DNA of 64,000 bases from Eretmocerus hayati (Eukaryota; Arthropoda; Insecta; Hymenoptera; Aphelinidae): the NCBI GenBank assembly GCA_029851415.1, contig CM056743.1, positions 77,146,186-77,210,185 on the forward strand, written 5' to 3'. The notes under the pieces were generated by a model. The model ran no database searches and was not told where the DNA came from. It saw only the letters and a program-made list of their open reading frames with translations. Shown piece after piece: positions 19,489-29,054 of this stretch (position 1 is the stretch's first letter; every line of letters starts with the position of its first letter). A program made the translations under genes and the position numbers.

Positions 19489-19780
19489 ATCCGTCCGGGG
19501 ATCGACGAGTGCATGAATATCATTGTTTCGTTCGCTTGATCGTGGCGGTACCTTGTCGACTTGTTTATTCGACAAAACTTATAGGCTAATACATGGTAAA
19601 CAGTCAGATTGTCGATACATTGATCGAAAAATTCAAAAATGAATCAAATAATTGTGAACATGATTAAGATCTCTACTGATGATATAGCACTTTGCACTGC
19701 TACAAAAATTTCCACTGATCACCACAACTAACCGTAATGGTTATCACTACACTTAATCAGGCCTGATGATAATCCGGATG
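19489..19780 (-). other. 3' untranslated segment of second gypsy element
   Basis: About 290 bp lie between the last coding remnant and the 3' LTR. No ORF is recognised, and no purine-rich tract occurs next to the LTR. Confidence 0.5.
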
Positions 19781-20360
19781 TTACGCAGGGAATCCTCTCC
19801 TGCGCCTTAGGTTGTAACGGTGCGTTGGCGGCGGGTAAGCGAGCTTGCGCTCAGCGTCTCTCCTCGCGGCTTCCGCCCGCGTGGGTCGTCCTCTTTTCCG
19901 CTTCCATTGCTGGTTGCAGAGAACGCGGGGCCTATCCTCGGTCCCCGAATGTGTTGCGACCAAGACGTTCGTCTCTGGTTGCGTCGAGCAGATTGGCTGC
20001 GCACGGTCGCGATCCGCGTCAGAAACAGGAGTCCGATCGATTGCCGTAGCTGATGGGTCCTGTCGTTCGTGCTGTTGGGGCTGCTCGGCATCTATGGCGC
20101 TGCTGGTTGCAGGAGATGCATCCCCAGATGTAGCCGCTAGAGGGGCTGTGTGGTCTCGCTCGGCTTGCGAGATATGTTGTTGGGGCTGCTCAGCATCTAT
20201 GGCGCTGCTGGTTGCAGGAGATACGTCCCCAGGTGAAGCCGCTGGAGCGGCTGTGCGATCTCGCTTGACTTGCGAGATATGTACCTTGAGCGTGACGTTC
20301 CCGGGACGGTCCACGGTGAACACTTGCGGCGAGTGGCAATGAATGATGTCGTAAGGGCTG
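19781..20360 (-). pseudogene. Integrase C-terminal remnant of second gypsy
   Basis: The frame reads ...SPYDIIHCHSPQVFTV..., resembling the end of the GPF/Y region of gypsy integrases, then a Pro/Ala/Asp-rich tail with two ~35-residue repeats (SSAIDAEQPQQH) and an AT-hook-like KRKRGRPTR, ending in RYNLRRRRG. It joins the RT N-terminus near 20360 after a large deletion and is in a different frame from it. Confidence 0.7.
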
Positions 20361-20864
20361 GCCAGCATCTTCCGTGACGCTGTTGATCCTCCGGAAGTCG
20401 ACACAAAATCGGTACGACCCGTCGTGTTTGTCGACCACGACGATTGGTGAGCTGTAGGACGATGACGCTGCCTCGATGACTACGTCTGCCAGCATTTGTC
20501 TGACCATGTCCGTTATCGCTCGCTTCTTCTCAGCGGAATAGCGATACGGCGGGATTTTGAAGGGGCGACGATCCGTGACCTTGATCTCGTGAACGATGAA
20601 GGGCGTCCTGGCCAGGGGCGCCGAATCGTCGAAGATTCTCACGAGTCGCATTATGATGTCCCTGAATTGGCCGACAAATTTGTCAGGGAATCCGTGGTTC
20701 ACTTTGCTCCAGACCTGTTGCTGCAGGTGAGCGGACGGTCCGTCCGGGGCGCGTCCCAAAAATACACGGACTCTCTTGCTGTATCCCAGGTAGAGGCAAT
20801 CGAGGTCGTGATCGTGCTCGGCCCTAACCTCTTTCAGCCATCGACGTCCTAGGATGGCTGCGGG
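20360..20864 (-). pseudogene. RT N-terminal remnant of second gypsy
   Basis: It contains the beginning of a gypsy RT: the IPPYRYSAEKKRAITDMV approach, SSPIVVVDK and YRFCVDFRRINSVT. The coding sequence stops at the deletion junction near 20360, before the palm catalytic motif, so it is inactive. It is in the same frame as the protease ORF upstream, separated by one TGA at 20865-20867. Confidence 0.8.
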
Positions 20865-21248
20865 TCAGAGCTTGTCAGCGACGTAGAATTTGATGTCACA
20901 TATGAAATTTTGGATTCGCACGGCAAGCGTGCAGGTAGCTCGAACGCCCATCTCGGTCCCACATATGGCCAGCTTGGCCCCGCGTGGCTGGATCTTCTGC
21001 ACAATGGCTCCGTCCGGGATGCATCGTGGCGAGATGAAGTTGTCGGAGGCTGCCGAATCGACGAGCGCTCCAACGTGCTTCTCTCCGATGAAGATTTCCA
21101 GGTTGGTGGCGTGGAGTCCGGTGGCGTCCGCGGCTGCAGCGATTATTGCGGGGCTGCAGGCTTCGAAGCGGGTTTGCCCGCCTCGTTTCCCGCTTCGCGC
21201 CAGTTTCCCGAAGGCGTAGGCTTCGAGAATGTTGGGCGCTTGGAGCAA
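20865..21248 (-). pseudogene. Protease of second gypsy, -1 frame to gag
   Basis: This open frame overlaps the gag end and lies at -1 to it. The retropepsin-like core reads LVDSAASDNFIS, so the active-site triplet is D-S-A rather than DTG/DSG. I cannot tell whether this is a lineage feature or a mutation. A TGA ends it where RT should continue. The first codon shown is TTG; entry from gag by frameshifting is more likely. Confidence 0.7.
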
Positions 21249-22370
21249 TCACGGTGCCAGTGATAGTCCGGGCAGTAGTCGCACTTGGGCAAGCGTTCTC
21301 CGTTGACCTGCTTGAAGTCACGCAGTGTCTTGGGTTGTCCCGGAGCCGGAGCGTTGCCTTTGGTCTGGCCGTTGTTGGCCGGAGCAGCCTTGCGGAGACT
21401 AGTCTGCTTGGCGTGCTCGTCCAGCTCGACCTCGGTAGCCCTGGTCAAGAGCTCGCCCACGGTCGTCGGAGGGTTGCCACACAGATGGCAGCGAATCGTG
21501 GCGTTGAGCGACTCCACGATGAGGGTCACCAGCTCAGCTTCTGGGGCTTCCGGCAGCAGACGGCGGGCCAGAAGGTTGCGCTGTTCAATGAACGTGCTGA
21601 CGTCCTCCTTCTCTCCCTGCGCCTGTCCGAAGAGCTTCCCCTTGAGCCTGAGTCGGAGCTGCGGTGAGTCGTAGCGTGCCAGTAGCAGCTCGGTGAAACG
21701 GCTCCAGTCGACCGCCAGGTTCCTGTAGCAGGACTTCCACTTCTCAGCGTCACCCTTGAGGGCGCGCTCTGCGACCTGGACTCGGAAGGCCTCCTCGGTC
21801 CCAAGTCGCCTGAAATGCTCCTCGCATTCCGTGATGAAGCGTGCGGGATCCTCGTGCTCCGCTCCGTGGAAGTCTGGCGGGCTGAGGGGCGTGCCAGCCA
21901 GCTGGCGGAATATCAGTCGGAGGTCCTCCATGTTGAATTCCGACGCCGCTGCTGGCTCCGGGTTGACAGGTATCGCGTTGGCAGCTGCGTCCGGAGCGCC
22001 TTGTTGCTCCGGGTCAGGGAGCGCTGGGTCGATCGGAGCTAGCTGCTCCGGCAGCTGCTGCTGTGCTCCGACCTGGGGAGCAGCAGGCTCGTCCTGTGGC
22101 ACGGTCGGCGAAGGTCCGGTTGGAGCAAGGTCCCTCCGTGAAGTCCTCCTGCGAATAGGCAGCTGCTCCGTCGAGTAGGGCCTCGAGCTCCTGCTCCGAG
22201 CCAAGGGACTGTTGCCTTTGGTGACGTGTCACGCGAGCAGTACGCTCAAGCGAGACGGTGCGCTGTTGCTCTGGATGGGCGCCACTGGATGTTTCCACAC
22301 TTCCAGAAGTGCTCACCGCTGATTGCCGGGTCGTCCGGGATGCAGGGGGCGTCCGGGGAAGACTGCTCAT
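21143..22370 (-). pseudogene. gag of second gypsy, frameshifted near N-terminus
   Basis: A good ATG lies at 22368-22370 and opens a frame rich in Ser/Thr/Arg. The capsid-like part (FHGAEHEDPARFITECEEHF through ARYDSPQLRLRLKGKLF) is in another frame, open from 22204, so one frameshift near 22150-22200 separates them. The C-terminus has a zinc-knuckle-like CDYCPDYHWHRDC and a basic, Ala/Pro-rich tail. The family role is a structural particle protein; this copy should not make a full-length product from its ATG. Confidence 0.8.
21165..21209 (-). promoter_or_regulatory. -1 frameshift module, gag to protease, second gypsy
   Basis: The sense strand has GGGAAAC at 21209-21203, in gag phase G GGA AAC. 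A 6-nt spacer follows, then GAAGCGGG (21196-21189), which pairs perfectly with CCCGCTTC (21172-21165) across 16 nt. A second in-phase G GGA AAC lies at 21191-21185, partly inside the stem. The -1 frame is open throughout, and gag stops at 21143. The design is the same as in the giant element. Confidence 0.8.
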
Positions 22371-22427
22371 TGGGTCGCAGGTCCCGACATCACCAGATGC
22401 CGTCGAAGTTCAAAAATGTTCCTTGTG

Positions 22428-22445
22428 GCCCCACGTTGGGCGCCA
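22428..22445 (-). other. Primer binding site, tRNA-Lys type
   Basis: The sense strand reads TGGCGCCCAACGTGGGGC three bases after the 5' LTR. From memory this is the tRNA-Lys1,2-type PBS also used by some retroviruses. Confidence 0.75.
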
Positions 22446-22448
22446 AAT

Positions 22449-23447
22449 TGACAGTTGCCCATAGATCCGATCGACAGAAATTTCAATTGAATTAGTGAAT
22501 TATGCAAAAGAAATCTGAGGATCCCCGTCAATGAGAGTACAGTTACTCCCGCGTCTCGCTGGACGGAGACGAGATTTTCTCGATTGGAGCAGCCTTCAGT
22601 TGGTCCGCGGCGATGGCCTGGAGCGCGGCGCAACGGGCAAGAAGTTTCGCTTGCTGAAGCCCGTACAGGTCGCGTTGGCGCTCGGCCTCGGAACGGGTCA
22701 CTTTGCCACGGGCATAGCTACGGTTCCCGCGTTCCATGAATTTATGAAAGTTCAAAGTTCGAGTGGCACTTCTGATTCACAAAAAATGTTCGAAATCAGG
22801 AACGCACTCCGAATTCACAATTGTTCAAAGTTGGTTCCGCACTCTCGGTTCCGCAGCCGGGACAGGAACTGGGTTGGGTAAGCGAATAACTCTAATTCCT
22901 TCTAATGTAAACCGCGACTCGGTACCATTACGAAATACGAACGCTACACAGATTCTACCGCTCATAATTGTGAGCAAAGAGCACAGAATAATGTCACTAG
23001 CTCGCGGAGATGACGTCCCTGACGGCACTGGGGGTACGTCGAGTATCAGAGCAGCGTGGCCACGGCGGGGCCGAGTGTCGTGGAATATGCGTCGCGACGG
23101 CGTGTCGAGAACGGACTGTCCCCTGAGCTTGAACAGCTCGGGTTTATATAGGCCGCGAAACTGGTAACGATAAGTAGCGTTACCTGTGTCATGTAATGGT
23201 ATAACGCGGTTACGTAACGGTTAGTAGCGTTACGTAACTACGGACAGCGTTAGGTAATGCGGAGCCCCGTTACGTAACGTGAAGTTGCGTCACATAACGA
23301 ACGGCAGCGTTACGTAACGTGAAGAATCGTTACGTAATGTGAGGAATCGTTACTTACGTGAGATCGTGTTCAAAAAAGATGTGAGTGATTTGAAAATGAT
23401 ATGAATGTGCTCTTCGATTAGAAAAATAATTACAGATGCGCGCATCA
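22449..23447 (-). repeat. 5' LTR of second gypsy element
   Basis: This is the 999-bp partner of 18490-19488, with several substitutions. It drives transcription leftwards: the TTACGTAA array (23210-23359) comes first in sense, then TATATAA at 23150-23144, then the gag side. Confidence 0.92.
23144..23150 (-). promoter_or_regulatory. TATA box of second gypsy LTR
   Basis: The sense strand reads CCTATATAAACCC about 60 nt downstream of the TTACGTAA array. Transcription would start about 30 nt further on, near 23115-23120. Confidence 0.6.
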
Positions 23448-23451
23448 AAAT

Positions 23452-23915
23452 GTTACACTTATACGTTCGAGATATGACGAAGTTCTATTCACGCGAACCT
23501 CTCATCCATAATGTTCACCAGCTGCACATAGCGGAGAGTGTATGTAATTGGGGTCCGTTGTGGGCACATTCTGCTTTCGCTTTTGAATCTGCGAATAGGA
23601 AACTGATGGCCGCAATCCACAGTGAAGAAGGCATAAAACTACGAATGATCTGATATCTGATCTTTTCCGATATCGACAAGTTCTTCAAAATTTACTCTAC
23701 CTCCATTGCAGTGACATTGAGCGTGCTTACTGTGATAATATATCGAGAGCTCTGAATGAGAAAATTGTCGAATCGCAATCCTCAATATACTTCGGTAGCG
23801 GTCGATCAATGAGCAGAGCGTATGCAGCAAATTACGATATTTCAGAACAGTCGTGGTCTTATAGGAGAGCTATCACGAATCACAGTTTCATAAGTGATTT
23901 TGGTAGATTTTTTCG
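23452..23915 (+). pseudogene. Decayed EnSpm/CACTA-like transposase C-terminal region
   Basis: The first part (HNVHQLHIAESVCNWGPLW, then SAFAFESANRKLMAAIH) resembles the conserved C-terminal DUF4218-type region of EnSpm/CACTA transposases. A frameshift near 23640 moves the open frame. The continuation is open to a TGA near 23919 and contains LLYLHCSDIERAYCDN. Its left end was split off by the gypsy insertion (see 18426-18489). The assignment is from pattern memory only. Confidence 0.55.
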
Positions 23916-23918
23916 TCC

Positions 23919-24368
23919 TTGATAGTTAATATTCAACTCGTATATGAATCACAGTTTCTTCTTGACAGTGCAGAAGGAGAATCTGAGGACATGCAACTAC
24001 CATGCTCGATTGAACAGCGGAAAATTCATGAAAATAGTGAGATTCTTGATCGACTTCGATATTCGAGTCTAAGAACCGAATATCAACTACAGCAGGTTCG
24101 AAAACATCACTTTTTTGAGATCACCTACGAGATCATCGGTACTCATGATCGAGAAGAGCTGATCAACACAGATGAAATTGATTATCCTCGTGTTGTGCTG
24201 CGATGTGGGACCAAGAACTTTATCATACCTGTGCCGAATAAATTATTCTATCGAATTTTTTCTCCGAGAGCAGGCACCTTTTATCACCTATACGTTAGGA
24301 TAAATCGAAAAATTGACCCAAGGAATCCTTCAACAAACGATCCCACCTGTCTTATGTGGTATCAATGA
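23919..24368 (+). CDS. Hypothetical ORF, 149 aa, unrecognised
   Basis: This open frame with an ATG follows the transposase remnant on the same strand. It has mixed composition with no motif I recognise, signal peptide or membrane segment. It may be the tail of the same transposon gene after a frameshift, or a chance ORF. Confidence that it is functional is low. Confidence 0.3.
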   Translation: MIVNIQLVYESQFLLDSAEGESEDMQLPCSIEQRKIHENSEILDRLRYSSLRTEYQLQQVRKHHFFEITYEIIGTHDREELINTDEIDYPRVVLRCGTKNFIIPVPNKLFYRIFSPRAGTFYHLYVRINRKIDPRNPSTNDPTCLMWYQ

Positions 24369-24862
24369 CGAATGATGTTTTGTGAACGTATGATCGGGTA
24401 TCAAATCATTCCATCCTCATTGATTTTCTATTTATAGGTCAACGACAATGTGGGAAAAAGAATACCAAAGTTTCTGTGAAACAATCTTCTTCTTGATTAT
24501 GATTCGACTCAGGATTAGATTGATATCTGTGATAAAATTGAAATAGATAGTATTGAATGCTTGATATCAAAAATATGATCGTGTTCCTTTCGACGACCTC
24601 TGAACTCCTCTTCCCATCTCAAGGCTCCGAAAGAGGCTCCGGAGAACCATGTCGGTCATCCTCGAAATTTTCCTTAGGACACGTGCTATTGCACGTATGC
24701 GATCACATGTTCGTACATGTTACGAAAAGGGTCCATACCTCAACGCGACTTTTCACGTGCTAATCCAGGGGTTCATCCATATGATTTTTCACGTGTCTTT
24801 CCACGTGATAAGACACGGGCTCTTCCATGTGAATTCCCACGTGCATAGTCACGATGGACTTT
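24369..24862. other. AT-rich stretch with a cluster of CACGTG sites
   Basis: The first part has nothing recognised. From 24680 to 24843 there are five perfect CACGTG hexamers (24680, 24754, 24790, 24802, 24838) with near-variants between. On the minus strand the same DNA reads as His-Val-rich peptide repeats (HVERHVKNHM), so the pattern may be a decayed coding repeat of the neighbouring viral-like element rather than an E-box array. Confidence 0.5.
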
Positions 24863-25081
24863 TTAGTAGGGGAGTGCCACGGTTCTCTCTTCAGGGTCGA
24901 CTTTACTGGCCAGCATTCGTGAAAATGCTCGCTCGGCTGAAATACGATCAGCTTTGCGGTGATCAAAGTTTTTGTCGGCATAAGCCATATCATGAATACG
25001 GCACACTTTGTCAAGGGTTGACACGCCAACCTCCCCCCGCGCAAGGCGTTCAGCGAACTTAGTACCCGACCCACAGGTCAA
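24863..25081 (-). pseudogene. PLA2-like domain fragment, Polinton/adintovirus-like
   Basis: The frame contains CGSGTKFAERL and a downstream HDMAYADK, matching the calcium-loop/HD catalytic signature of parvovirus-type phospholipase A2-like domains that occur in insect Polinton/adintovirus-like elements. In such elements the domain helps particles cross membranes. It ends shortly after, and another frame (24760-25074) carries on into His-Val repeats, so the gene is broken. The minus strand matches the other remnants to the right. Confidence 0.65.
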
Positions 25082-25375
25082 TCAGTGTATGCCAGGATGC
25101 TGTGATCCGTAGTAACTATTTCTCCTCGTCCAGAACCAGTCCTTTCTATGTCAAAACAGTCGATTCCGTCCCGCTATTCCTCGGGGTTCCCATGATACTT
25201 CCTTCTTCCTCAATCTCTTCCCTTCGTTTCTTCTCTCTGATCCTTCCACCACTCGCTTCCGATTCCTCTACTCGATTCACGCCGAGACTTGTAGATTATG
25301 CCTCGTGTGGGGGGACCTAAAGCGCGTCTGGCTGAAAATTCAGGGTTTTGATACCTTCAGACTATGACTCGCCGA

Positions 25376-25894
25376 CTATCTCATTCCGGACGCGTTTATT
25401 TGCAATGTACTCTCGTAGAATGGATGCTCTACAAAGTACTGCTGCGAACTAAAGATGACTCGGGGTGGACTCTGCTTTTTACGATTTCTCAAAGTTTCGT
25501 CGACTAGATCAAGAATATTCCCCCCACGTATGCGCACGTCATCTATTTCTGCAGCGCTTGTCGAGTCCCAAGTTATATCACCAGCAGATTTTAGCCGCTT
25601 GAGGAGATACCTGGCCTTCGATCGGAATTTTGATGGAACGGTTCCAATAATACACTGGTCAACATCAGAATCAGCATCGTGTTGGGTAGAGCGATCTCTA
25701 GTCGTTGAAGTTTCGAGTTCAGCGCTTGAACTTTGATTCACGCGTGTACTATCCAGATCTTCCAGATTGAGGTATTGCTGCAAAACTTGATTGAATTGGT
25801 ACCATTTCTCTCGCTCATTCCGAAACGTTAACGAACCGAGTATGTCACTCATTTCTTCGTTCAATCGTTTCATGGGCGTACCCAGGGTTTGCAC
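25376..25894 (-). CDS. Polinton/adintovirus-associated ORF, function unknown
   Basis: This 172-aa open frame has a C-terminal half (SKARYLLKRLK, then GGNILDLVDETLRNRKK) of a type I associate with uncharacterised proteins of insect Polinton/adintovirus-like elements. The N-terminal half is predicted mostly helical. No enzymatic motif is visible. It lies between the PLA2-like and ATPase remnants on the same strand, as expected for one viral gene block. Confidence 0.5.
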   Translation of the reverse strand: MQTLGTPMKRLNEEMSDILGSLTFRNEREKWYQFNQVLQQYLNLEDLDSTRVNQSSSAELETSTTRDRSTQHDADSDVDQCIIGTVPSKFRSKARYLLKRLKSAGDITWDSTSAAEIDDVRIRGGNILDLVDETLRNRKKQSPPRVIFSSQQYFVEHPFYESTLQINASGMR

Positions 25895-26007
25895 AGTGTG
25901 ACGTGTGGCTACTATTTACGTCAGTGCCTTGTTGAGATTGAAGGAAATCAAACTCTTCTTCCGGTACCAGCACCATTTTCCATGCGTCCTCCATCCTGAA
26001 GCTGGTT

Positions 26008-26346
26008 TTAAGGACTACTCAGGACGGTGCCCATGAGCGGTGCCAGAAGAGGGGTTAAGAACTCGGGATTTTTCACAATTAATGTTTTCTTGATTCCGAA
26101 AGACCCCGATGATAGAGATAACTTTCGCAGTGGTATAATATGTTTCCGCGAATTTGCTTTTTGCGCACTGGTCAGTGGTACGTTCCCGAGACAAATGTCC
26201 GAAGCGCATTCGCAAATGTATCGTATGAGTTTATTGTCAGAGTTGCGCAGCACCGCTTTGCGTTGCTGACCATTTAGAAGATACAGAACCCACAGGATTG
26301 TTGCGTTTTTCGAATCGATGAAGCGACGACTTGTTGAAACTCTCAT
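26008..26346 (-). pseudogene. Small basic Polinton-associated protein remnant
   Basis: The frame carries a helical, cysteine-containing segment (RYICECASDICLGNVPLT) and a basic C-terminal part ending in a hydrophobic LAPLMGTVL. I recall similar small proteins near capsid genes in insect Polinton/adintovirus-like elements, but have no firm family name. Confidence 0.45.
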
Positions 26347-26567
26347 CCCAATGCAACTGCTTCGTTATTCGAAGCGTCAAAACCTTTTTTCCGTGGAATG
26401 TACATTATTGGATACCTCTCGTCGGGAAGAATATTTGTGCCGAATCGACGATTGTCGGGCGTGCTCTGCTCAAGATCTAAAACAAGGTAGCCATACGTTC
26501 GTGAGGTGGCATCGCAGTAAGCCTCCTGTAGGAATTTTGGATTTTCGGGCATCTTTTGTCGCGCCAA
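26343..26567 (-). pseudogene. Short Polinton-associated ORF remnant
   Basis: A 74-residue frame containing YLVLDLEQSTPDNRRFGTNI and a PIMYIPRK segment. It lies just upstream of, and slightly overlaps, the previous remnant on the same strand. Function unknown; placed here by its neighbours and weak pattern similarity. Confidence 0.4.
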
Positions 26568-26576
26568 ATGTTGGAT

Positions 26577-27047
26577 CTATGCTCTACCTGGTAGATCCCT
26601 AAATGTCACCATGTACTGTGCATCCAAAAAATATCGTGCTGGCCTTTTCCTTGATGGAAGATATTTTGCGTGATGAATATAATGTTTCAAATTGGTATGA
26701 TGGCTGCTGCGACTGAACAAGTTTGATGGTGCGCGGGATGAGGGAGATCCAAGCATCAAATCATCCACAATGAGAAGTTAGAGCCTTGGATCACATGCAT
26801 AGGTTCTCATTTTGGGTAACCTTTCGTGGAACTCAACGGCCTCGCCAAACTATCTGTACCTGTCTTGCCACTGCGAATTGTGCACGATAACTCGTGAGAA
26901 TTTTATGTCACTGAGCGCGTCAATATTCGACACGAACCTCAAACAGAATTCATTCTTCCCACTAGCAGTTGCGCCCCGTATAATCGCAGTCCATGGATGC
27001 GACCACTCTACTACCATGTCTCTGACTGATTTCTGAAACTTGTGCAA
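26577..27047 (-). pseudogene. Packaging ATPase of Polinton/adintovirus-like element, broken
   Basis: A FtsK/HerA-like genome-packaging ATPase is readable in one frame, interrupted by stops at 26850 and near 26769-26785. The first part has a P-loop-like GATASGKN, where the usual Ser/Thr after Lys is Asn. The second part has a Walker-B-like VDDLM, then SHHTNL and a later LDAQYMVTF segment. The order and spacing fit the family, so this is the most secure marker of the viral-like origin. It cannot be functional as it stands. Confidence 0.65.
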
Positions 27048-27054
27048 TGATATA

Positions 27055-27297
27055 TCATCCCCAGAAAAGCTTGTGTAACCGCGGCGGTGGGGGGCCCGGC
27101 GCGCGCGTACCGCTGATCAACCTACTCAGTGCTGCAATCGTATATGGCGCAGATGGTTGCAGCTCAGCGCGTGGAATGAGCCAACTCGCGATCGCGAGCA
27201 TGTGCTGATTCGCGATTGTGAGTGCCAGTTGATTTGCAACCGCGAGTGCAAGCTGATCCATTAACATGTGCTGATTCGCCGACAAGTATGGACTCAT
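27055..27297 (-). pseudogene. ORF with short Ala-Asn-Gln repeats beside the ATPase
   Basis: The frame contains four related ~8-residue units (ANQHMLMD, VANQLALT, IANQHMLA). The DNA shows a matching ~24-bp repeat at about 27185-27280. No domain is recognised. It may be part of the viral-like gene block. Confidence 0.35.
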
Positions 27298-28496
27298 CCG
27301 TAAGTTTGGTCTCTCCAGAGCGGAAATTCGTGCTATCTTTGATTTTTGTATGAGTTTGGGGAGGGGAGAGAATGAGTGGTATGATGAATTTCAACATTTA
27401 TTGATATTTTATATATTCATATAGATAACCCAACCGCTCTCATATGAATCTTCTCTTCGTAAAAGCAGGCTCACATTTTTTTGCTCTTCTCGCGTCATCA
27501 TATCACGGAAAGGCGTCCATCTAATCACTGATGTGGACAAAATTATTTCATCCCTCTCAACCCTGATCATCCTTTTCATAGATTCGTAAGTTATCCGTTG
27601 ACTATCCTTATAATTCAATCTGATGCCTTTGATTTTACAATCCTGGTGTCACATATTTATACATATAAAATTTTGGTCCACCAGGAATGAAGTGGGTTAT
27701 ATACGTGCCAACACCGTAACACGCCAACCCTAGACATAAGAAGGTATAGACTGCGAGTCGAGGGTTATTGCCGTGGGACTCCGTGCGAGTGGGATAGATG
27801 CGCTACAGGCAATGCTTTCTTATGCAGCGGCGTGACTCTTACGTCATGCTCTCTCACTCGTACTCATGCAATCTCGACGTCCCCCTCTCCCAATCCTGAC
27901 CCGCAGTCTATATCTTTTTATGTCTATGACGCCAACTCATCAGTTAGATCACCGCATTGACCCTACAGGCAAATCAAAGCCATCTTGTGCCAAATGAAAG
28001 TCCGAATCAGTATCTGTATGTATAACTCTAAGGCTAGGGCCTAAAGCATGCATGTATTCGTGGAGTTTTTACGGAGACTGAGCCGTTGTGAAAGCAGCCC
28101 CAACAACATTTGTTGAGGACGATGGAATAACAGCTCCGTCCGGTATAACACCAATTTACATATCACGCATCATCATTGACCGGTACAATACTGTTAACAA
28201 CAACTTTAGGGCTAGTTAGTAATATTGTCAATTTGCTAGGGTCTCCGACAACCTCTGTCTGACTCATATTGTCTCTTCGACCGAACTTAGGTGATTATTT
28301 CTCTGCTTGGCTACTGATCTCAACCGTGGGTTGGAGGAGATTGACTCAATGTCGAGCGTGATGCTCTCTTTTACTCCAAGATTATCAACATAAGCTTGTT
28401 TCTCTTCAACCGTATATTTTGGATCTAAAGGAAGCAAGTGGTGAGTTGCGCGCTCGCGGTCGACGATACATATAAGCTGCTACGGTACAATTCCTG
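27298..28496. other. Mostly unassigned AT-rich DNA
   Basis: No credible coding region was found. The only structure I see is the small TIR element at about 27724-27940. Confidence 0.5.
27724..27940. mobile_element. Candidate MITE with ~32-bp terminal inverted repeats
   Basis: CCAACCCTAGACATAAGAAG followed by GTATAGACTGCG at 27724-27755 is mirrored at 27902-27933 (CGCAGTCTATATC, then TTATGTCTATGACGCC). The element is about 215 bp and non-coding. The exact ends and target duplication are uncertain. Confidence 0.55.
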
Positions 28497-28859
28497 CTAA
28501 AATGAAGGCCGCCATATAAGATTCAAGAGCGCAGTATAGAGAATCGCGTACTGAACGCGCGGCCTAGCCACCTTGGCAGCTTCAGATCGGCATCCTTTTC
28601 CGGGGTATATTATGCATCGATTTTTGATAATACACGCGTTTTCGGTACAAGACGCATACAAAAATTCATAGCTATCCATCGTTGGAAGACACGATTCCAA
28701 CGATGGATACCATACAATTTCTTGCAGTATTGGACGAAAAATAATTGTCCAGGAGTGTGCATGAGGATTATAGAATGGGTCCAAAATGAAATAAACACGG
28801 GTTCCTAGCGAGGGTCTCTTGCAGAGTTTTCCATGCATTTTCTTCAAACAATAATTCAA
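28497..28859 (-). CDS. Hypothetical ORF, 120 aa, unrecognised
   Basis: An open minus-strand frame with several Cys and aromatic residues and no motif I recognise. A perfect 15-bp hairpin (28673-28709) lies within it. It may be chance. Confidence 0.2.
   Translation of the reverse strand: MNYCLKKMHGKLCKRPSLGTRVYFILDPFYNPHAHSWTIIFRPILQEIVWYPSLESCLPTMDSYEFLYASCTENACIIKNRCIIYPGKGCRSEAAKVARPRVQYAILYTALLNLIWRPSF
28673..28709. other. Perfect 15-bp hairpin
   Basis: TATCCATCGTTGGAA (28673-28687) and TTCCAACGATGGATA (28695-28709) are exact inverted copies around GACACGA. No obvious terminator context or TIR element surrounds it. Confidence 0.7.
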
Positions 28860-29054
28860 TATTCGTAAAAAATGCTATATTGACGTCATCGCCTAATCGC
28901 CACTAAGCCCTTTCTTCGCATTCTATAAAAGGGCCTCATGGCGTTTACGTCCTTCGCGATCCATGGTGGTTTTCAAGGGTTTTCGAGAAACGAGTTTTTT
29001 GGGAACATAGATCATGGTTCGAAGGTTCGAAAAAGCGACAGGGAGGAAAAGGGC

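Larger units (their letters stand above)
18486..23451 (-). mobile_element. Second Ty3/gypsy element, internally deleted, AAAT target duplication
   Basis: Two 999-bp LTRs (18490-19488 and 22449-23447) are flanked by AAAT (18486-18489 and 23448-23451). The internal region of ~2960 bp contains PBS, gag, protease and the start of RT, then a jump straight to the integrase C-terminus. Most of RT, RNase H and the integrase core are missing, so the element cannot move by itself. Several LTR substitutions and breaks in gag and pro make it older than the giant element. Confidence 0.92.

Noticed and set aside
24863..25081. A secreted venom-type phospholipase A2
   Set aside because: The motif layout is the parvovirus/Polinton type. 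There is no signal peptide or disulfide pattern, and it sits beside a packaging ATPase remnant.
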